Below are positions 54,987-63,951 of a DNA stretch of 64,000 nt, one piece after another (position 1 is the stretch's first letter; each line of letters begins with the position of its first letter). Origin of the DNA: Micromonospora purpureochromogenes. Lineage in GTDB: Bacteria > Actinomycetota > Actinomycetes > Mycobacteriales > Micromonosporaceae. Position numbers and translations under genes: made by a program. Below the pieces are notes generated by a model, which worked only from the letters and a program-made list of their open reading frames with translations, searched no databases and had not been told where the DNA came from. The stretch covers positions 434,001-498,000 of the forward strand of contig NZ_LT607410.1 of assembly GCF_900091515.1 (NCBI RefSeq), written 5' to 3'.

Positions 54987-55102
54987 GATGTCGCCTCCTT
55001 GGCATGTCCACTGGCGTATCCGACCGCCGCGGCCATCGGTGAGCGTGCGGCACACATCGACATACCCAGGCGCCCCGATCGCCAATCAGGCAAGCTGGGC
55101 GC

Positions 55103-55642
55103 ATGACGGACGCCCACGCCGAGGAACGGACCCTGGTGCTGCTCCGGCACGCCAAGGCGGAACTACCCGCCGGGGACGCACCGGACGTCGAACGCCGCCT
55201 GACCGCGCGCGGGCACGCCGATTCGGCCGCCGCCGGAGCCTGGCTGGCCCGGCACGGCCTGCTGCCCGAGGTGGTGCTCTGTTCGTCGTCCCGACGCACC
55301 CGGCAGACCTGGCACGACGTGGCGATGGGCATGACGGGGTCCCCGCCGGAAGGCGGACCGGCGGGGTCGTCACCCGTGGTGCGCTACGAGCCGACCGCGT
55401 ACGAGGCGCCGCCGCAGGAGCTGCTCGCCCTGGTCCGGGCGGCCGAACCGACGGCCCGGACGGTCCTGCTGATCGCCCACAATCCCGGCATCTCGCTGCT
55501 GTCGGCGCTGCTCGACCCGGAACGGGCGGACCCCGAGGGGCTGCGGACCACCGACCTGGTGGTGCACCGGACCGCGACGCCCTGGGCGGACCTGGCACCG
55601 GGCGGCGCGGCGATCGTGAACCGCCACACCGCCCGCGGCTGA
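55103..55642 (+). CDS. SixA-like phosphohistidine phosphatase
   Basis: A 179-residue histidine phosphatase. The LLRHAKAE motif near residues 13-20 holds the catalytic RHG-type histidine (RHA here, as in SixA), with CSSSRRTRQTW and LIAHNPG as the other conserved parts. Enzymes of this type remove phosphate from phosphohistidine in phosphorelay proteins or from small molecules. Soluble, no signal peptide. It stands between two DUF6458 genes on the other strand. ATG 55103 has no clear ribosome site, so the transcript may be leaderless. Confidence 0.85.
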   Translation: MTDAHAEERTLVLLRHAKAELPAGDAPDVERRLTARGHADSAAAGAWLARHGLLPEVVLCSSSRRTRQTWHDVAMGMTGSPPEGGPAGSSPVVRYEPTAYEAPPQELLALVRAAEPTARTVLLIAHNPGISLLSALLDPERADPEGLRTTDLVVHRTATPWADLAPGGAAIVNRHTARG

Positions 55643-55654
55643 GCCGGTACGTCT

Positions 55655-55675
55655 CCCCGGACCGCACCTCCGGGG
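55655..55675. terminator. Weak hairpin between sixA-like and DUF6458 genes
   Basis: CCCCGGA (55655-55661) and TCCGGGG (55669-55675) with a 7-base loop between convergent genes. Short stem. Confidence 0.4.
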
Positions 55676-55710
55676 GCAGACAGCGCGTGGACGACAGCGC
55701 GGGCGGCCGG

Positions 55711-55980
55711 TCAGGACGGCGGCGCGGTGGGCGGCGGCGGGTCGGGCGGCGGCGGCATCATCGCGGTCGGATGGGAGAGGCGGTTCTCCTCCACGATCAG
55801 CGTGCGTGCCCGCTTGCGCCGGTCCTGCCAGAACCAGAGCGTGGTGAGCAGTACGGCCAGCCCGGCCAGGATGAAGACCCAGCCGACCGCGCGCAGGTCG
55901 ATCCACCAGACGTTGGCCCGGATGGCGAAGGCCATGATCGCGCCCAGCGCGATGAGAAAGATTCCGCTACCAATGCCCAT
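55711..55980 (-). CDS. DUF6458 small membrane protein, second copy
   Basis: An 89-residue paralogue of the 54696 product. It opens MGIGSGIFLIALGAIMAFAI against MGIGASIFLIALGAIFAFAI there, then has the second helix and WFWQDRRKR. The tail is shorter and ends PPPPDPPPPTAPPS. Together they suggest a duplication around the sixA-like gene. Function unknown. Confidence 0.8.
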   Translation of the reverse strand: MGIGSGIFLIALGAIMAFAIRANVWWIDLRAVGWVFILAGLAVLLTTLWFWQDRRKRARTLIVEENRLSHPTAMMPPPPDPPPPTAPPS

Positions 55981-56104
55981 GTGCGCTGCACTCCCCCGTG
56001 CGGTGGCTTCTGGGCGTGCCCTGACGTGGTCCGCGACGGTTACCCGCCTACCGCCCCGCCTACCAACCCCACCCCCGCCAATCCCACCCCCCGCCCATCC
56101 CTGA

Positions 56105-56168
56105 GCGCACTTTCGGAGAAAGCGTGGCTATCCGAGGCGGAATAGCCCCGCTTTCTCCGAAAGTGCGC
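56105..56168. repeat. Long palindromic intergenic repeat, copy 2
   Basis: Arms 56105-56131 and 56142-56168 (27 bases, one mismatch) around a 10-base loop. Shares the outer arm GCACTTTCGGAGAAAGCG with the element at 7937. The 288-base gap 55981-56268 holds nothing else I can see; this hairpin may end fadE transcription. Confidence 0.85.
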
Positions 56169-56268
56169 GGGTTTCGGGGTGGGGGGAAGGAGATGGCGGC
56201 GGCCGGCGAGCAGGTGCTCGCCGGCCGCCGCCGTCAGGGTCGAACCGGGCTGATCGGCCCGGAGGGGA

Positions 56269-58125
56269 TCAGAACGCCTCCTCCGGGAGGTCCATGATCT
56301 CCAGGTCGGCGCCCTCGATGATCCGCCGGTCGGAGCCGATGCGGGGCAGCACCTCGCGGGCGAAGAACCGGGCGGCGGCCACCTTGCCGGTGTAGAACGC
56401 CTTGTCGGCGGCGGAGACCTCGCCGGCCAGGGCGCGCAGGGCCACGTCCGCCTGCTTCTGCAGCAGCCAGGCGACGACCAGGTCACCGATGGCCAGCAGG
56501 AAGCGGCGGCTGCTCAGGCCGACCTTGTAGAGGCTGCGGGTGTCGCCGCCCTGCGCCTCGCCGAGCCAGCCGGTCATCACGCCGAGCATGGTCTGGATCT
56601 CGGCGAGCGCCTTGCCCAGCGCCTGCCGCTCCTCCTTGAGCTGACCGTTGCCGCCCTCGGTGGCGATGAACTCCTGAATCTCGCCGGCGACCGCCATCAG
56701 GGCCTTGCCGTTGTCCCGGACGATCTTCCGGAAGATCAGGTCGAGGCTCTGGATCGCGGTGGTGCCCTCGTACAGGGTGTCGATCTTGGCGTCGCGGACG
56801 TACTGCTCCAGCGGGTAGTCCTGGAGGAAGCCGGAGCCGCCGAAGGTCTGCAGCGACTCGTGACCCAGCAGCTCGTACGCGCGCTCCGAGCCGACGCCCT
56901 TGACCAGCGGGAGGAGCAGGTCGTTGACCCGCTTGGCCAGCTTGGTGGCCTTCTCGTCGCCGGCCGCCTCGGCGATGGCGATCTTGTCCTGCCAGCTGGC
57001 GGTGTAGCAGACCAGCGCGCGCAGGCCCTCGGCGTACGACTTCTGCAGCAGCAGCGAGCGGCGCACGTCCGGGTGGTGGGTGATGGTCACCCGCGGGGCG
57101 GTCTTGTCGGCCTGCTGGATCAGATCGGCGCCCTGCACCCGGTTCTTGGCGTACTCCAGGGCGTTCAGGTAGCCGGTGGAGAGGGTGGCGATCGCCTTGG
57201 TGCCGACCATCATCCGGGCGTACTCGATGATCATGAACATCTGCCGGATGCCGTCGTGCTTCTCACCCAGCAGCCAACCCTTCGCCGGCACGCCGTGCTC
57301 ACCGAAGGTCACCTCGCAGGTGTTGGAGACCTTCAGGCCCATCTTGTGCTCGACGTTGGTGGCGAAGACGCCGTTGCGCTCGCCCAGCTCGCCGGTGTTC
57401 TCGTCGAAGTGGTACTTCGGCACCACGAAGAGCGACAGGCCCTTGGTGCCCGGGCCGCCGACGCCCTCGACGCCGACCGGACGGGCCAGCACGTAGTGGA
57501 CGATGTTGTCGCTCAGGTCGTGCTCACCGGAGGTGATGAAGCGCTTGACGCCCTCGATGTGCCACGTGCCGTCCGGCTGCTGGACAGCGCGGGTCCGGCC
57601 GGCGCCCACGTCCGAGCCGGCGTCCGGCTCGGTGAGCACCATGGTGGAGCCCCACTGCTTGTCGATGAAGAGCCGCGCCCACTTCTTCTGCTGCTCGGTG
57701 CCCTCGACGTGCAGCACGTGCGCGAAGGACGGGCCGGAGGCGTACATCCAGACCGGGGCGTTGGAGCCGAGCACCAGCTCGGCGAGGGACCACCAGAGCG
57801 CCCGCGGGGCGTTGGTGCCGCCGAGGGAGTCGGGGAGGTCCAGCCGCCAGAACTCGGAGTCCATGAACGCCTGGTACGACTTCTTGAACGACTCCGGCAG
57901 CGGCGCGGTGTGCGTGGCCGGGTCGAAGACCGGCGGGTTGCGGTCGCTGTCCGTGTAGCTGGCCGCGAGGTCCTCGCGGGCCAGGCGGTCGACCTCGGAG
58001 AGGAAGCTGCGGGCGGTGTCGACGTCCAGGTCCGAGTACGGCTCCTGGCCGAACGTCCGGTCCGCCCCGAAGACCTCGAACAGATTGAACTCGAGGTCCC
58101 GAAGGTTGCTCTTGTAGTGGGTCAT
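56269..58125 (-). CDS. Acyl-CoA dehydrogenase, FadE5-like
   Basis: A 618-residue flavoprotein. [18 protein letters not shown] at the N-terminus is the mark of the FadE5 type, a broad-range acyl-CoA dehydrogenase of mycobacteria with an extra C-terminal region. The fold is the usual helical N-domain, beta middle domain ([14 protein letters not shown]) and helical C-domain; the likely catalytic base lies in [11 protein letters not shown]. It takes the first step of beta-oxidation with FAD. Two similar operators lie upstream of the start, pointing to control by a fatty-acid-responsive TetR repressor that is not in this window. Confidence 0.92.
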   Translation of the reverse strand: MTHYKSNLRDLEFNLFEVFGADRTFGQEPYSDLDVDTARSFLSEVDRLAREDLAASYTDSDRNPPVFDPATHTAPLPESFKKSYQAFMDSEFWRLDLPDSLGGTNAPRALWWSLAELVLGSNAPVWMYASGPSFAHVLHVEGTEQQKKWARLFIDKQWGSTMVLTEPDAGSDVGAGRTRAVQQPDGTWHIEGVKRFITSGEHDLSDNIVHYVLARPVGVEGVGGPGTKGLSLFVVPKYHFDENTGELGERNGVFATNVEHKMGLKVSNTCEVTFGEHGVPAKGWLLGEKHDGIRQMFMIIEYARMMVGTKAIATLSTGYLNALEYAKNRVQGADLIQQADKTAPRVTITHHPDVRRSLLLQKSYAEGLRALVCYTASWQDKIAIAEAAGDEKATKLAKRVNDLLLPLVKGVGSERAYELLGHESLQTFGGSGFLQDYPLEQYVRDAKIDTLYEGTTAIQSLDLIFRKIVRDNGKALMAVAGEIQEFIATEGGNGQLKEERQALGKALAEIQTMLGVMTGWLGEAQGGDTRSLYKVGLSSRRFLLAIGDLVVAWLLQKQADVALRALAGEVSAADKAFYTGKVAAARFFAREVLPRIGSDRRIIEGADLEIMDLPEEAF

Positions 58126-58152
58126 GCTCGCTGGCCCCGCTTCCGGACAGGT

Positions 58153-58191
58153 GTTACCGATCAGTAACCCCGACTGTATTACTCACCGGTA
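58153..58191. promoter_or_regulatory. Paired operators upstream of fadE
   Basis: GTTAC-CGATCA-GTAAC (58153-58168) is a near-palindrome; a second copy of the TTACT-N3-CGGTA half (58179-58191, plus strand) matches the minus strand of the first. They lie 28-66 bases before the fadE start in an AT-richer stretch. Confidence 0.65.
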
Positions 58192-58286
58192 GCCAGCGAC
58201 AAGCCGATCAGGGAAGTGACAGCGATTACACACCTGCGGTTCGGCTCTCGTTCGCCGCGCGGCAGGGCGGCGAAGGGCGGGGCGGC

Positions 58287-59414
58287 TCACGCCTCCGCCG
58301 CGCCGACCTCCCAGCTCGGCACGGGTACGGTCGCCCCGGTGGGCGGGCCGGTGTACTCCATCAGGACCAGGGCGATGTCGTCGTCCAGCCGCCCGTGCAC
58401 CCACTCCACCAGCGCGGTCTCCAGCGAGGCGAGGCCGTCGCCGACCGTGCCGTGCCCGAGCAGCCGCCAGGCCCGGTCGGCGGTCGGGAAGAACTCACCG
58501 TCGCGCCGGGCCTCACCGAGCCCGTCGGTGAAGAGCAGCAACCGGTCGCCGGGCTCCAGCCGTTCCACCCGGGGGCGCACCACCGGCATGAACCCCAGCG
58601 GCGGGGCGGGCGCCGGCGGCTCCAGCGGGATCACCGCGCCCCGGCGCAGCAGCAGCGGTGACGGGTGGCCGCAGTTGACGATGGTCAGCGTGCCGCCCCG
58701 CTCCTCGACCACGGCCGCCGTGACGAAGTCCTCGTCGCCCACGTTGCGGGCCACCGCCCGGTCCAGGTCGGCCACCACCGCGCGCAGGTCGGCCCGCTCG
58801 TACGCGACGTGCCGGTACGAGCCCAGCACGATGCTCGCCAGCCGGACCGCGTCCAGCCCCTTGCCCCGGACGTCCCCGATGATCATGCGGACGCCGTACG
58901 GGGTGTCGATGGCCTCGTAGAGGTCGCCGCCGATCTCGGCGGTAGCCGTCGACGAGATGTACCGGGCGGCCACCGCGAGGGTGCCCACCTGCGGCCCGAG
59001 CGGTCGCAGCACCGCCTGCTGGGCGACCGACGCCAGCTTCGACAACTCGGCGATCTGCTCGCCCTGCCGCTGCCGCAGCGCCGCCACCGCCGCCGCGACC
59101 CCGCTGGCGAAGGCGATCCCGGCGAGGTCGACGGCGGTGACCAGCGAGGGGGTGGGTTCGGTCAGCGCGAAACTGGCCCCGAGCACCGCGGCGACCAGGC
59201 CGATCCCGAGCACCACCCGCCAGGAGGCGAACGCGGCGGCCAGGATGGGGGCGGCCATCATCAGGGCCACGTAGTGCGCCGCCCGGCCGTCGGCCAGCTC
59301 CACCGCCGAGATGATCGTGAGCAGACCGAGGGCCGCGCCGACGCCGGCGCGGGATCCGGGACTCAGCGGGCCACGGCCCGACTGGAAGGCATGCGTGCGT
59401 ACGAGGGACAGCAT
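58287..59414 (-). CDS. Membrane-bound PP2C/SpoIIE-type phosphatase
   Basis: A 375-residue protein with about five N-terminal helices (residues 20-135), a short coiled linker (LRQRQGEQIAELSKLASVAQQAVL) and a SpoIIE/RsbU-type PP2C domain (150-355). Metal-binding aspartates are seen in GGDLYEAI, GDVRGKG and DDDIALV. Such enzymes dephosphorylate anti-anti-sigma factors to switch sigma factors on. There is no GAF or PAS sensor; the membrane domain may be the sensor. ATG 59414 (MLSLVRTHAF) is chosen over the far upstream start. No RsbV or RsbW gene lies nearby. Confidence 0.88.
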   Translation of the reverse strand: MLSLVRTHAFQSGRGPLSPGSRAGVGAALGLLTIISAVELADGRAAHYVALMMAAPILAAAFASWRVVLGIGLVAAVLGASFALTEPTPSLVTAVDLAGIAFASGVAAAVAALRQRQGEQIAELSKLASVAQQAVLRPLGPQVGTLAVAARYISSTATAEIGGDLYEAIDTPYGVRMIIGDVRGKGLDAVRLASIVLGSYRHVAYERADLRAVVADLDRAVARNVGDEDFVTAAVVEERGGTLTIVNCGHPSPLLLRRGAVIPLEPPAPAPPLGFMPVVRPRVERLEPGDRLLLFTDGLGEARRDGEFFPTADRAWRLLGHGTVGDGLASLETALVEWVHGRLDDDIALVLMEYTGPPTGATVPVPSWEVGAAEA

Positions 59415-59502
59415 GCCTGATGGACGTGAACCGGTGAATGAACCTGACCCCTCGACTGAGGGTGTTCCGACCGGCCGGACGGTCACGGCGAGCCGATCGC
59501 CG

Positions 59503-60135
59503 TCAGCCGAGGACCTCGTACTTCACCGTCAGTTCGCCCAGGCTCACGGAAGCGATGGCCTCGAAGGCGGCGCGGGACAGGTCGAGGCAGCGTCCCTCGA
59601 TGAACGGGCCACGGTCGTTGATGCGGACGGTCACCGACCTGCCGTTGTCCGGGTTGGTGACCCGGACCCGGGTGTTGAAGGGCAGCGTCTTGTGCGCGGC
59701 GGTCAGCGCGTCCGGGTTGAAGGTCTCGCCGTTGGCCGTCATCTGGCCCTCGTCGTAGAAGGACGCGCCGCACGAGCCGCTGTCCACCACGGTGCTCTTC
59801 GGAGCGGCCTTCGTCGTCGTCGCGCTCGGCTTCGGCGTGGCGGTGCGGGTCCTGGACCGGGAGGCCGCCTGGGCGGACCGGGTGGCCTGCGGGCTGGCCG
59901 TGACGGTCGGCGACGGGCTGGCGGTGGGGGACGCGGTGGCGCTCGGCGAACTGGTGGCGCTGGGGCTGACCGCGGCCGGCACGGTGTCGGCGACGACGGG
60001 GGCCGCCGCCTCGCCCGAGGTCAGTTGCACGGCGCCCACGGTGCCGCCGACGGCGAGCACGACACCCACGGCGGCGGTGGCGGCGATGCCGGCCGGCGAG
60101 GAGAACATGCGGGTACGGGAGTGCCTACCAGCCAC
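59503..60135 (-). CDS. RlpA-like double-psi beta-barrel protein
   Basis: A 210-residue protein with an N-terminal signal-anchor (IAATAAVGVVLAVGGTVGAV, residues 15-35), a Ser/Thr/Pro/Ala linker and a C-terminal RlpA-like DPBB domain: GSCGASFYDEGQMTANGE, LPFNTRVRVTN and NDRGPF with the catalytic-type aspartate. Members cleave naked glycan strands or bind the wall. GTG 60135 follows AAAGGA. The long upstream frame is a shadow. It is not clear whether the helix is cleaved; if not, the domain sits on the outer face of the membrane. Confidence 0.85.
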   Translation of the reverse strand: MAGRHSRTRMFSSPAGIAATAAVGVVLAVGGTVGAVQLTSGEAAAPVVADTVPAAVSPSATSSPSATASPTASPSPTVTASPQATRSAQAASRSRTRTATPKPSATTTKAAPKSTVVDSGSCGASFYDEGQMTANGETFNPDALTAAHKTLPFNTRVRVTNPDNGRSVTVRINDRGPFIEGRCLDLSRAAFEAIASVSLGELTVKYEVLG

Positions 60136-60321
60136 CGGACCGGTCCTTTCGTCAGCTGAACAAACCGGGTCGGACCGTAACGAGAGAAGCACTTCCGACG
60201 TCAACGTGATCATGGTGGTATGGCCGGAATTGCAGGGATACGTGTAGCCGATCATCCGACGTCGCGGGGGCCGGACGGGCCAGCGCCGCTCGGCATGGCG
60301 ACGATGGGTGAGGATGGACGG

Positions 60322-60873
60322 ATGGCCGATGAGCTGCGCCGGCGTCTGACCGAGCTGTTCCGCTGGGTCGATCCGGGGCCGGGCAGCAGTCACCTGGTCA
60401 GCGACATCTCCGGCTGGTGGCGCGACCCGCAGGTGCTGGCCGGGCTCGGGCCGGCCCTGGCCGCGCCGTTCCGGGACGCCCGGCCGACCGTGGTGGTGGC
60501 CCCGGCCGTCACCGGGCTGATGCTCGGCCCGCTCGCCGCCACCGCCCTCGGGGTGGGCTTCGCGCCGGCACACAAGGCGGGCGACGGGCGACTGCCGGCC
60601 GGGCCGCTGACCTGGTCCCGGAGCGATCCCGACTTCCGCGGCCGCCAGGTGGACCTGGCCGTGATGGACCGGCGGCTCGGCCCGGACGACCGGGTGCTGG
60701 CGGTGGACGACTGGGTCGCCACCGGGGCGCAGCTGCGGGCGATCCGGGAGATCTGCGCCGTGCGGGGCGCCACCTGGCTCGGCGCCTCGGCCCTGGTGCG
60801 GGACTGCCCGCCCGAGGTGAGCCGGGAACTCCGCCTGCACGGGCTGCTCGACGCCGCCCAACTGCCCGCTTGA
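60322..60873 (+). CDS. Phosphoribosyltransferase, ComF/Apt-like
   Basis: A 183-residue type-I PRTase. The PRPP-binding loop VLAVDDWVATGAQL (about 132-145) has the two acidic residues and TGA. The hood region contains PTVVVAPAVTGLMLGPLAA, and KAGDGRLPA a flexible loop. The substrate is unknown; similar proteins are annotated as phosphoribosyltransferase only. ATG 60322 (MADELRRRL) has a GGTGAGGA site; the open frame begins further up. Its stop overlaps a 24-base palindrome that belongs to the next promoter. Confidence 0.78.
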   Translation: MADELRRRLTELFRWVDPGPGSSHLVSDISGWWRDPQVLAGLGPALAAPFRDARPTVVVAPAVTGLMLGPLAATALGVGFAPAHKAGDGRLPAGPLTWSRSDPDFRGRQVDLAVMDRRLGPDDRVLAVDDWVATGAQLRAIREICAVRGATWLGASALVRDCPPEVSRELRLHGLLDAAQLPA

Positions 60874-60900
60874 CCTGAAGCGCGCTTCAGGTCAGACGAT
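60870..60900 (+). promoter_or_regulatory. MerR-type promoter with perfect 24-bp palindrome
   Basis: TTGACC (60870-60875), a 19-base spacer, GACGAT (60895-60900); a perfect palindrome TGACCTGAAGCG/CGCTTCAGGTCA (60871-60894) covers the spacer. A long spacer with a central palindrome is the mark of MerR-activated promoters. The predicted start of transcription falls at the ATG at 60907 and there is no ribosome site, so the mRNA is likely leaderless. Confidence 0.7.
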
Positions 60901-60906
60901 CGGCGC

Positions 60907-61940
60907 ATGGCCCACGGCATCCTGGACGAGGCGTACCGACGGCTGCACCGCACCGGCCCCGAGTTCGAGGGCTGGCTCTCCAACCACGGACCGATGGCGG
61001 TCGAGGCGCTGGTGCGGCACGGCCACGACCGGAGCGTGCACCGCTGGCTGGACGACTACCTGCGCCGGCTCGACGAACTGCCGCGCGGCCGGGGGCCGAT
61101 CGAGGACTGGCGGGAGGCCCTCGGTGACCCGAAACCCGCCGGCGACTGGCTGGCCCACTTCGACCGGGAGTTGCGCGAGCGCCCCTGGCGCGAGGGGCTG
61201 GGCACCTGGTGGCCACGGCTGCTGCCCGGCATCGCGGCCGGCGCGACCCACGGCGTCATCCGGGTCGGCCACGCCGTCCGGGCGCTGCGCGAGGACGGTT
61301 CCAGCCCCGACCGGGTGGCCGAGCTGGGCCAGGCTCTCGGCTACTGGGCGGCCCGCTGGCAGCCGGTGCCGGGCCTGCGCCTCGACGCGGCGTCCCGCCC
61401 CGACGGTCCCGAGGTGGCCACCGCGCTGGCCTCGGTGCCGCCGGATCGACGATCGCACCGGCGGCATCCGGCAACGGCTGGCGCGGCTGTCGGGCGTACC
61501 CGGGTGGGACAGGGCGGTGGCGGCGCCGCGCCCGGCGCGGACGCCCGCCGACGTGGAGCGGGGGCTGGCCGCGCTGGTGCACCGGGCGGCGCTGGACTAC
61601 CTGCGGTACGGGCACGAGAACCCGGTGATGCTGGTGCACGCGGTGACCGCGCCCACGGCGGTGCTGCGGACCCTGCCGGCGCTCGATCCGGCGCTCTGGG
61701 CGCCGAGCCTCACCGCGGCGTGGTCGGCCACTGCAGCGGTGACCGCGGTGTACGCCCCGCCGCGCGGCACGGCCATCCCGGTCGTCACGCCCGGCACCCC
61801 GGCGGAGGTGTTCGCCCGGGCCGCCCGGCACGGCGACGCGCACGTGGTCAAGCTGGCCGACGCCGTGCTGGACGCGCACGCGGGGACCGGGCGACGAGCG
61901 GGTGCTCGCCGCCGCCGGCTACGCCGGCCAGCTGATCTGA
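60907..61940 (+). pseudogene. Questin-oxidase-like (DUF4243) gene with two frameshifts
   Basis: The reading frame is split over three frames. Frame 1 (from ATG 60907) gives LDEAYRRLHRTGPEFEGWLSNHGPM... up to about 61440. Frame 2 continues the same protein (RIDDRTGGIRQRLARL..., HENPVMLVHAVTAP...) from about 61442 to 61886. Frame 3 then gives GDERVLAAAGYAGQLI and a stop at 61938-61940. Each shift fits one extra base (a C near 61441, a G in GGG near 61888). Put together they read as a full protein of about 343 residues of the questin oxidase family (Baeyer-Villiger type or DUF4243). It may be a decaying gene or an assembly error. The 3' end overlaps the convergent hydrolase gene. Confidence 0.75.
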
Positions 61941-62464
61941 ACGAACTCCTCCACGGCGGTGCAGACCCGGCCCAGCACCTCCGCCGAGCGGGCCAGCGGA
62001 CCGGGCACCAGCATCCCGTGGTGGGCGTCGGGGACCTCCAGCACGTGCGGGGTGAGCCGGCGCGCCACGGCACCGTCCCAGGAGGGGTCGGCGGTGCCGC
62101 CGACCAGCAGGACCGGCGCGGTGGCCCGGGCCAGCGCCTCGACCACCTCGGGCCGGTGCAGCAGCGGGGTCAGCCAGACGGCGGCGAGTCCCCGGTCGGC
62201 GGCGAGCGGGGCGGCCAGCGACCCGAGCGACTTGCCGACCAGCAGGTCGGTCCGCTCGCCCAGCGCCTGCTCGACCTGCCCGACGACCCACCCGACGGCG
62301 GCGGCCGGGCCGTCCCGGTCAGGCGCGAAGCGCTCCGGCGCCGCCCAGGTGATCTCGTGGACGTCGAAGCCCGTCCGCCGCAGCGCCTCGCCGGTGTACG
62401 CGAAGAGCGGGTAACGGGTGTCGTAGCCCCGGCCGGGGATGAGCACCGCGCGCCGATCCGCCAT
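61919..62464 (-). CDS. Alpha/beta hydrolase
   Basis: A 181-residue small hydrolase. LIPGRGYDTRYPL is the oxyanion region; the nucleophile elbow reads LVGKSLGS (serine near residue 75), and the predicted aspartate (GGTADPSWD) and histidine (DAHHGM) are in order. ATG 62464 has a GGAAGGAG site. It may hydrolyse small esters or act as a dienelactone-type enzyme; the substrate is unknown. Its 3' end overlaps the broken questin-oxidase-like gene on the other strand by 22 bases. Confidence 0.8.
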   Translation of the reverse strand: MADRRAVLIPGRGYDTRYPLFAYTGEALRRTGFDVHEITWAAPERFAPDRDGPAAAVGWVVGQVEQALGERTDLLVGKSLGSLAAPLAADRGLAAVWLTPLLHRPEVVEALARATAPVLLVGGTADPSWDGAVARRLTPHVLEVPDAHHGMLVPGPLARSAEVLGRVCTAVEEFVQISWPA

Positions 62465-62550
62465 GGTCGATCTCCTTCCGCCGGCCCTCACCGTAGCCGC
62501 CGATGCCGATTCCCCACGACGGGAAATCGGCGCTGGGTAACGTCGGCAGC

Positions 62551-62982
62551 ATGTGGCCTCGGATCGGTGGACTGCGCACGCTCGCCCTCGGCACCCCGGG
62601 GCAGCTGCGGACCAACCTCAACACCCTGGTGCTGGCCGGGGTGAAGACGGCGACCGCCGCCCTGCTCACCGAGTACGCCGAGGAGGGCGAGGAGCTGGAG
62701 CACGTCGGCGAACGGCTCGTCCTGGTGGACGGCGTCGACGCCCTCGCCGGGGTCGTCGAAATCACCGGCGTCGAGGTGGTCCGCTTCGCCGACGTTCCGT
62801 GGGACTTCGCCCGCGCCGAGGGCGAGGGCGACCGCTCGATCGAGGAGTGGCGGGCGGGGCACGCCGCCTACTGGGCGCGCGTCGGCACCCCGGTCACCGA
62901 CGACACCGAGATCGCCTGCCTGCGCATCCGGCTGGTCTCCGCCGGGGACGGCGGCGTCGCCACCGGAGACCTCAGCACCTGA
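62551..62982 (+). CDS. ASCH-domain protein
   Basis: A 143-residue soluble protein of the ASCH (PUA-like) fold, seen in LALGTPGQLRTNLNTLVLAGVKTATAALL, VGERLVLVDGVDALAGVVEITGVE and AEGEGDRSIEEWRAGH. ASCH proteins may bind RNA; bacterial ones include N4-acetylcytidine amidohydrolases. The acidic and lysine residues in GVKTAT and AEGEGD fit that enzyme group. ATG 62551 is the start. Divergent from the hydrolase at 61919 with an 86-base gap. Confidence 0.82.
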   Translation: MWPRIGGLRTLALGTPGQLRTNLNTLVLAGVKTATAALLTEYAEEGEELEHVGERLVLVDGVDALAGVVEITGVEVVRFADVPWDFARAEGEGDRSIEEWRAGHAAYWARVGTPVTDDTEIACLRIRLVSAGDGGVATGDLST

Positions 62983-62992
62983 GGGGGCCGGG

Positions 62993-63874
62993 TCAGGCGG
63001 TGCGCAGCTCGGGCAGGAGGCGGGTGGCGACGTCCACCAGCACCGCCTCGTCGCCGGCGTACCAGCTGCTGGCCCGGGGCCAGTGCGTGATGACGTCGGT
63101 GAAGCCGAGCGCCGCCGCCCGGGCCACCTGCTCGGCGAAGAAGTCGGCGCTGCTCAGTGAGAAGGCCGGCGCCGAGTCCAGCGACAGGTAGCGGTCCACT
63201 GTGGCCGGGTCCCGACCGGCGGCGTCCAGCGTCTGGTCCAGCCGGGCGCAGAGCTGCCCGACCCCGTCCCACCAGCTCGTCAGGTCGTCCTCGCCGGTGC
63301 CGGTGGTGACCCAGCCCTGCCCGAAGCGGGCCACCAGCCGCATCGACCGGGGACCGTTCGCGGCCACCACGAACGGCACCCGGGGCTGTTGCACACAGCC
63401 CGGGTTGTTGCGCGCGTCCACCGCGGCGAACCAGTCACCCCGCCAGGTGACGCCGTCCTCCCGCAGCACCAGGTCGAGCAGCTCGGTGAACTCGCCGAAG
63501 CGGTCCACCCGCTGCCGGGGCGGCAGGGTCTCGCCGCCCAGCACCGCCGAGTCGAACCCGATGCCGCCCGCCCCGAGCCCGAGCAGCACCCGGCCGGCCG
63601 ACACGTCGTCGAGGGCGGTGACCTGCCGGGCGAAGGCCGCCGGGTGCCGGAAGTTGGGCGAGGCGACCAGGGTGCCGAGCCGGATCCGGGAGGTCACCGT
63701 CGCGGCGGCGGTCAGGGTGGCCATGGAGTCGAACCAGGGGCCGTCAACGAGGTCGCGCCAGCCCAGGTGGTCGTACGTCCAGGCGTGGTCGAAGCCCCAC
63801 TCGTCCGCCTGGCGCCAGCGGCGCTGCGACTCCGACCAGCGCTGGTCGGGAAGGATCACGATGCCAATCCGCAT
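62993..63874 (-). CDS. LLM-class, F420-type oxidoreductase
   Basis: A 293-residue TIM-barrel flavin or F420 oxidoreductase of the luciferase-like family. MRIGIVILPDQRW at the start, AWTYDHLGWRD, VASPNFRHPA, GLGAGGIGFDS and the C-terminal FTDVITHWPR are typical. Actinomycete members usually use F420. The substrate is unknown. ATG 63874 is chosen over the start at 63910. It is divergent from the PadR-type gene at the right edge, with a 72-base gap that holds a palindrome. Confidence 0.85.
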   Translation of the reverse strand: MRIGIVILPDQRWSESQRRWRQADEWGFDHAWTYDHLGWRDLVDGPWFDSMATLTAAATVTSRIRLGTLVASPNFRHPAAFARQVTALDDVSAGRVLLGLGAGGIGFDSAVLGGETLPPRQRVDRFGEFTELLDLVLREDGVTWRGDWFAAVDARNNPGCVQQPRVPFVVAANGPRSMRLVARFGQGWVTTGTGEDDLTSWWDGVGQLCARLDQTLDAAGRDPATVDRYLSLDSAPAFSLSSADFFAEQVARAAALGFTDVITHWPRASSWYAGDEAVLVDVATRLLPELRTA

Positions 63875-63927
63875 GATCGCCAGGGTACGGGCCGACCCGG
63901 CCCGGGCCACCCGACCCGGGTCTGTTC

Positions 63928-63951
63928 ATACATCGATCATCTGTATATGAT
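63928..63951. promoter_or_regulatory. Candidate PadR operator and -10 box
   Basis: Inverted repeat ATACA-N9-TGTAT (63928-63932 and 63942-63946) in AT-rich DNA, close to the ATGT-N8-ACAT layout of PadR sites. A TATGAT (63946-63951) can serve as -10 for the rightward gene. Confidence 0.6.

Noticed and set aside
60136..60321. c-di-AMP (ydaO) riboswitch upstream of the RlpA-like gene
   Set aside because: Actinobacterial wall-hydrolase genes often have one, but I could not find the conserved segments in this stretch.
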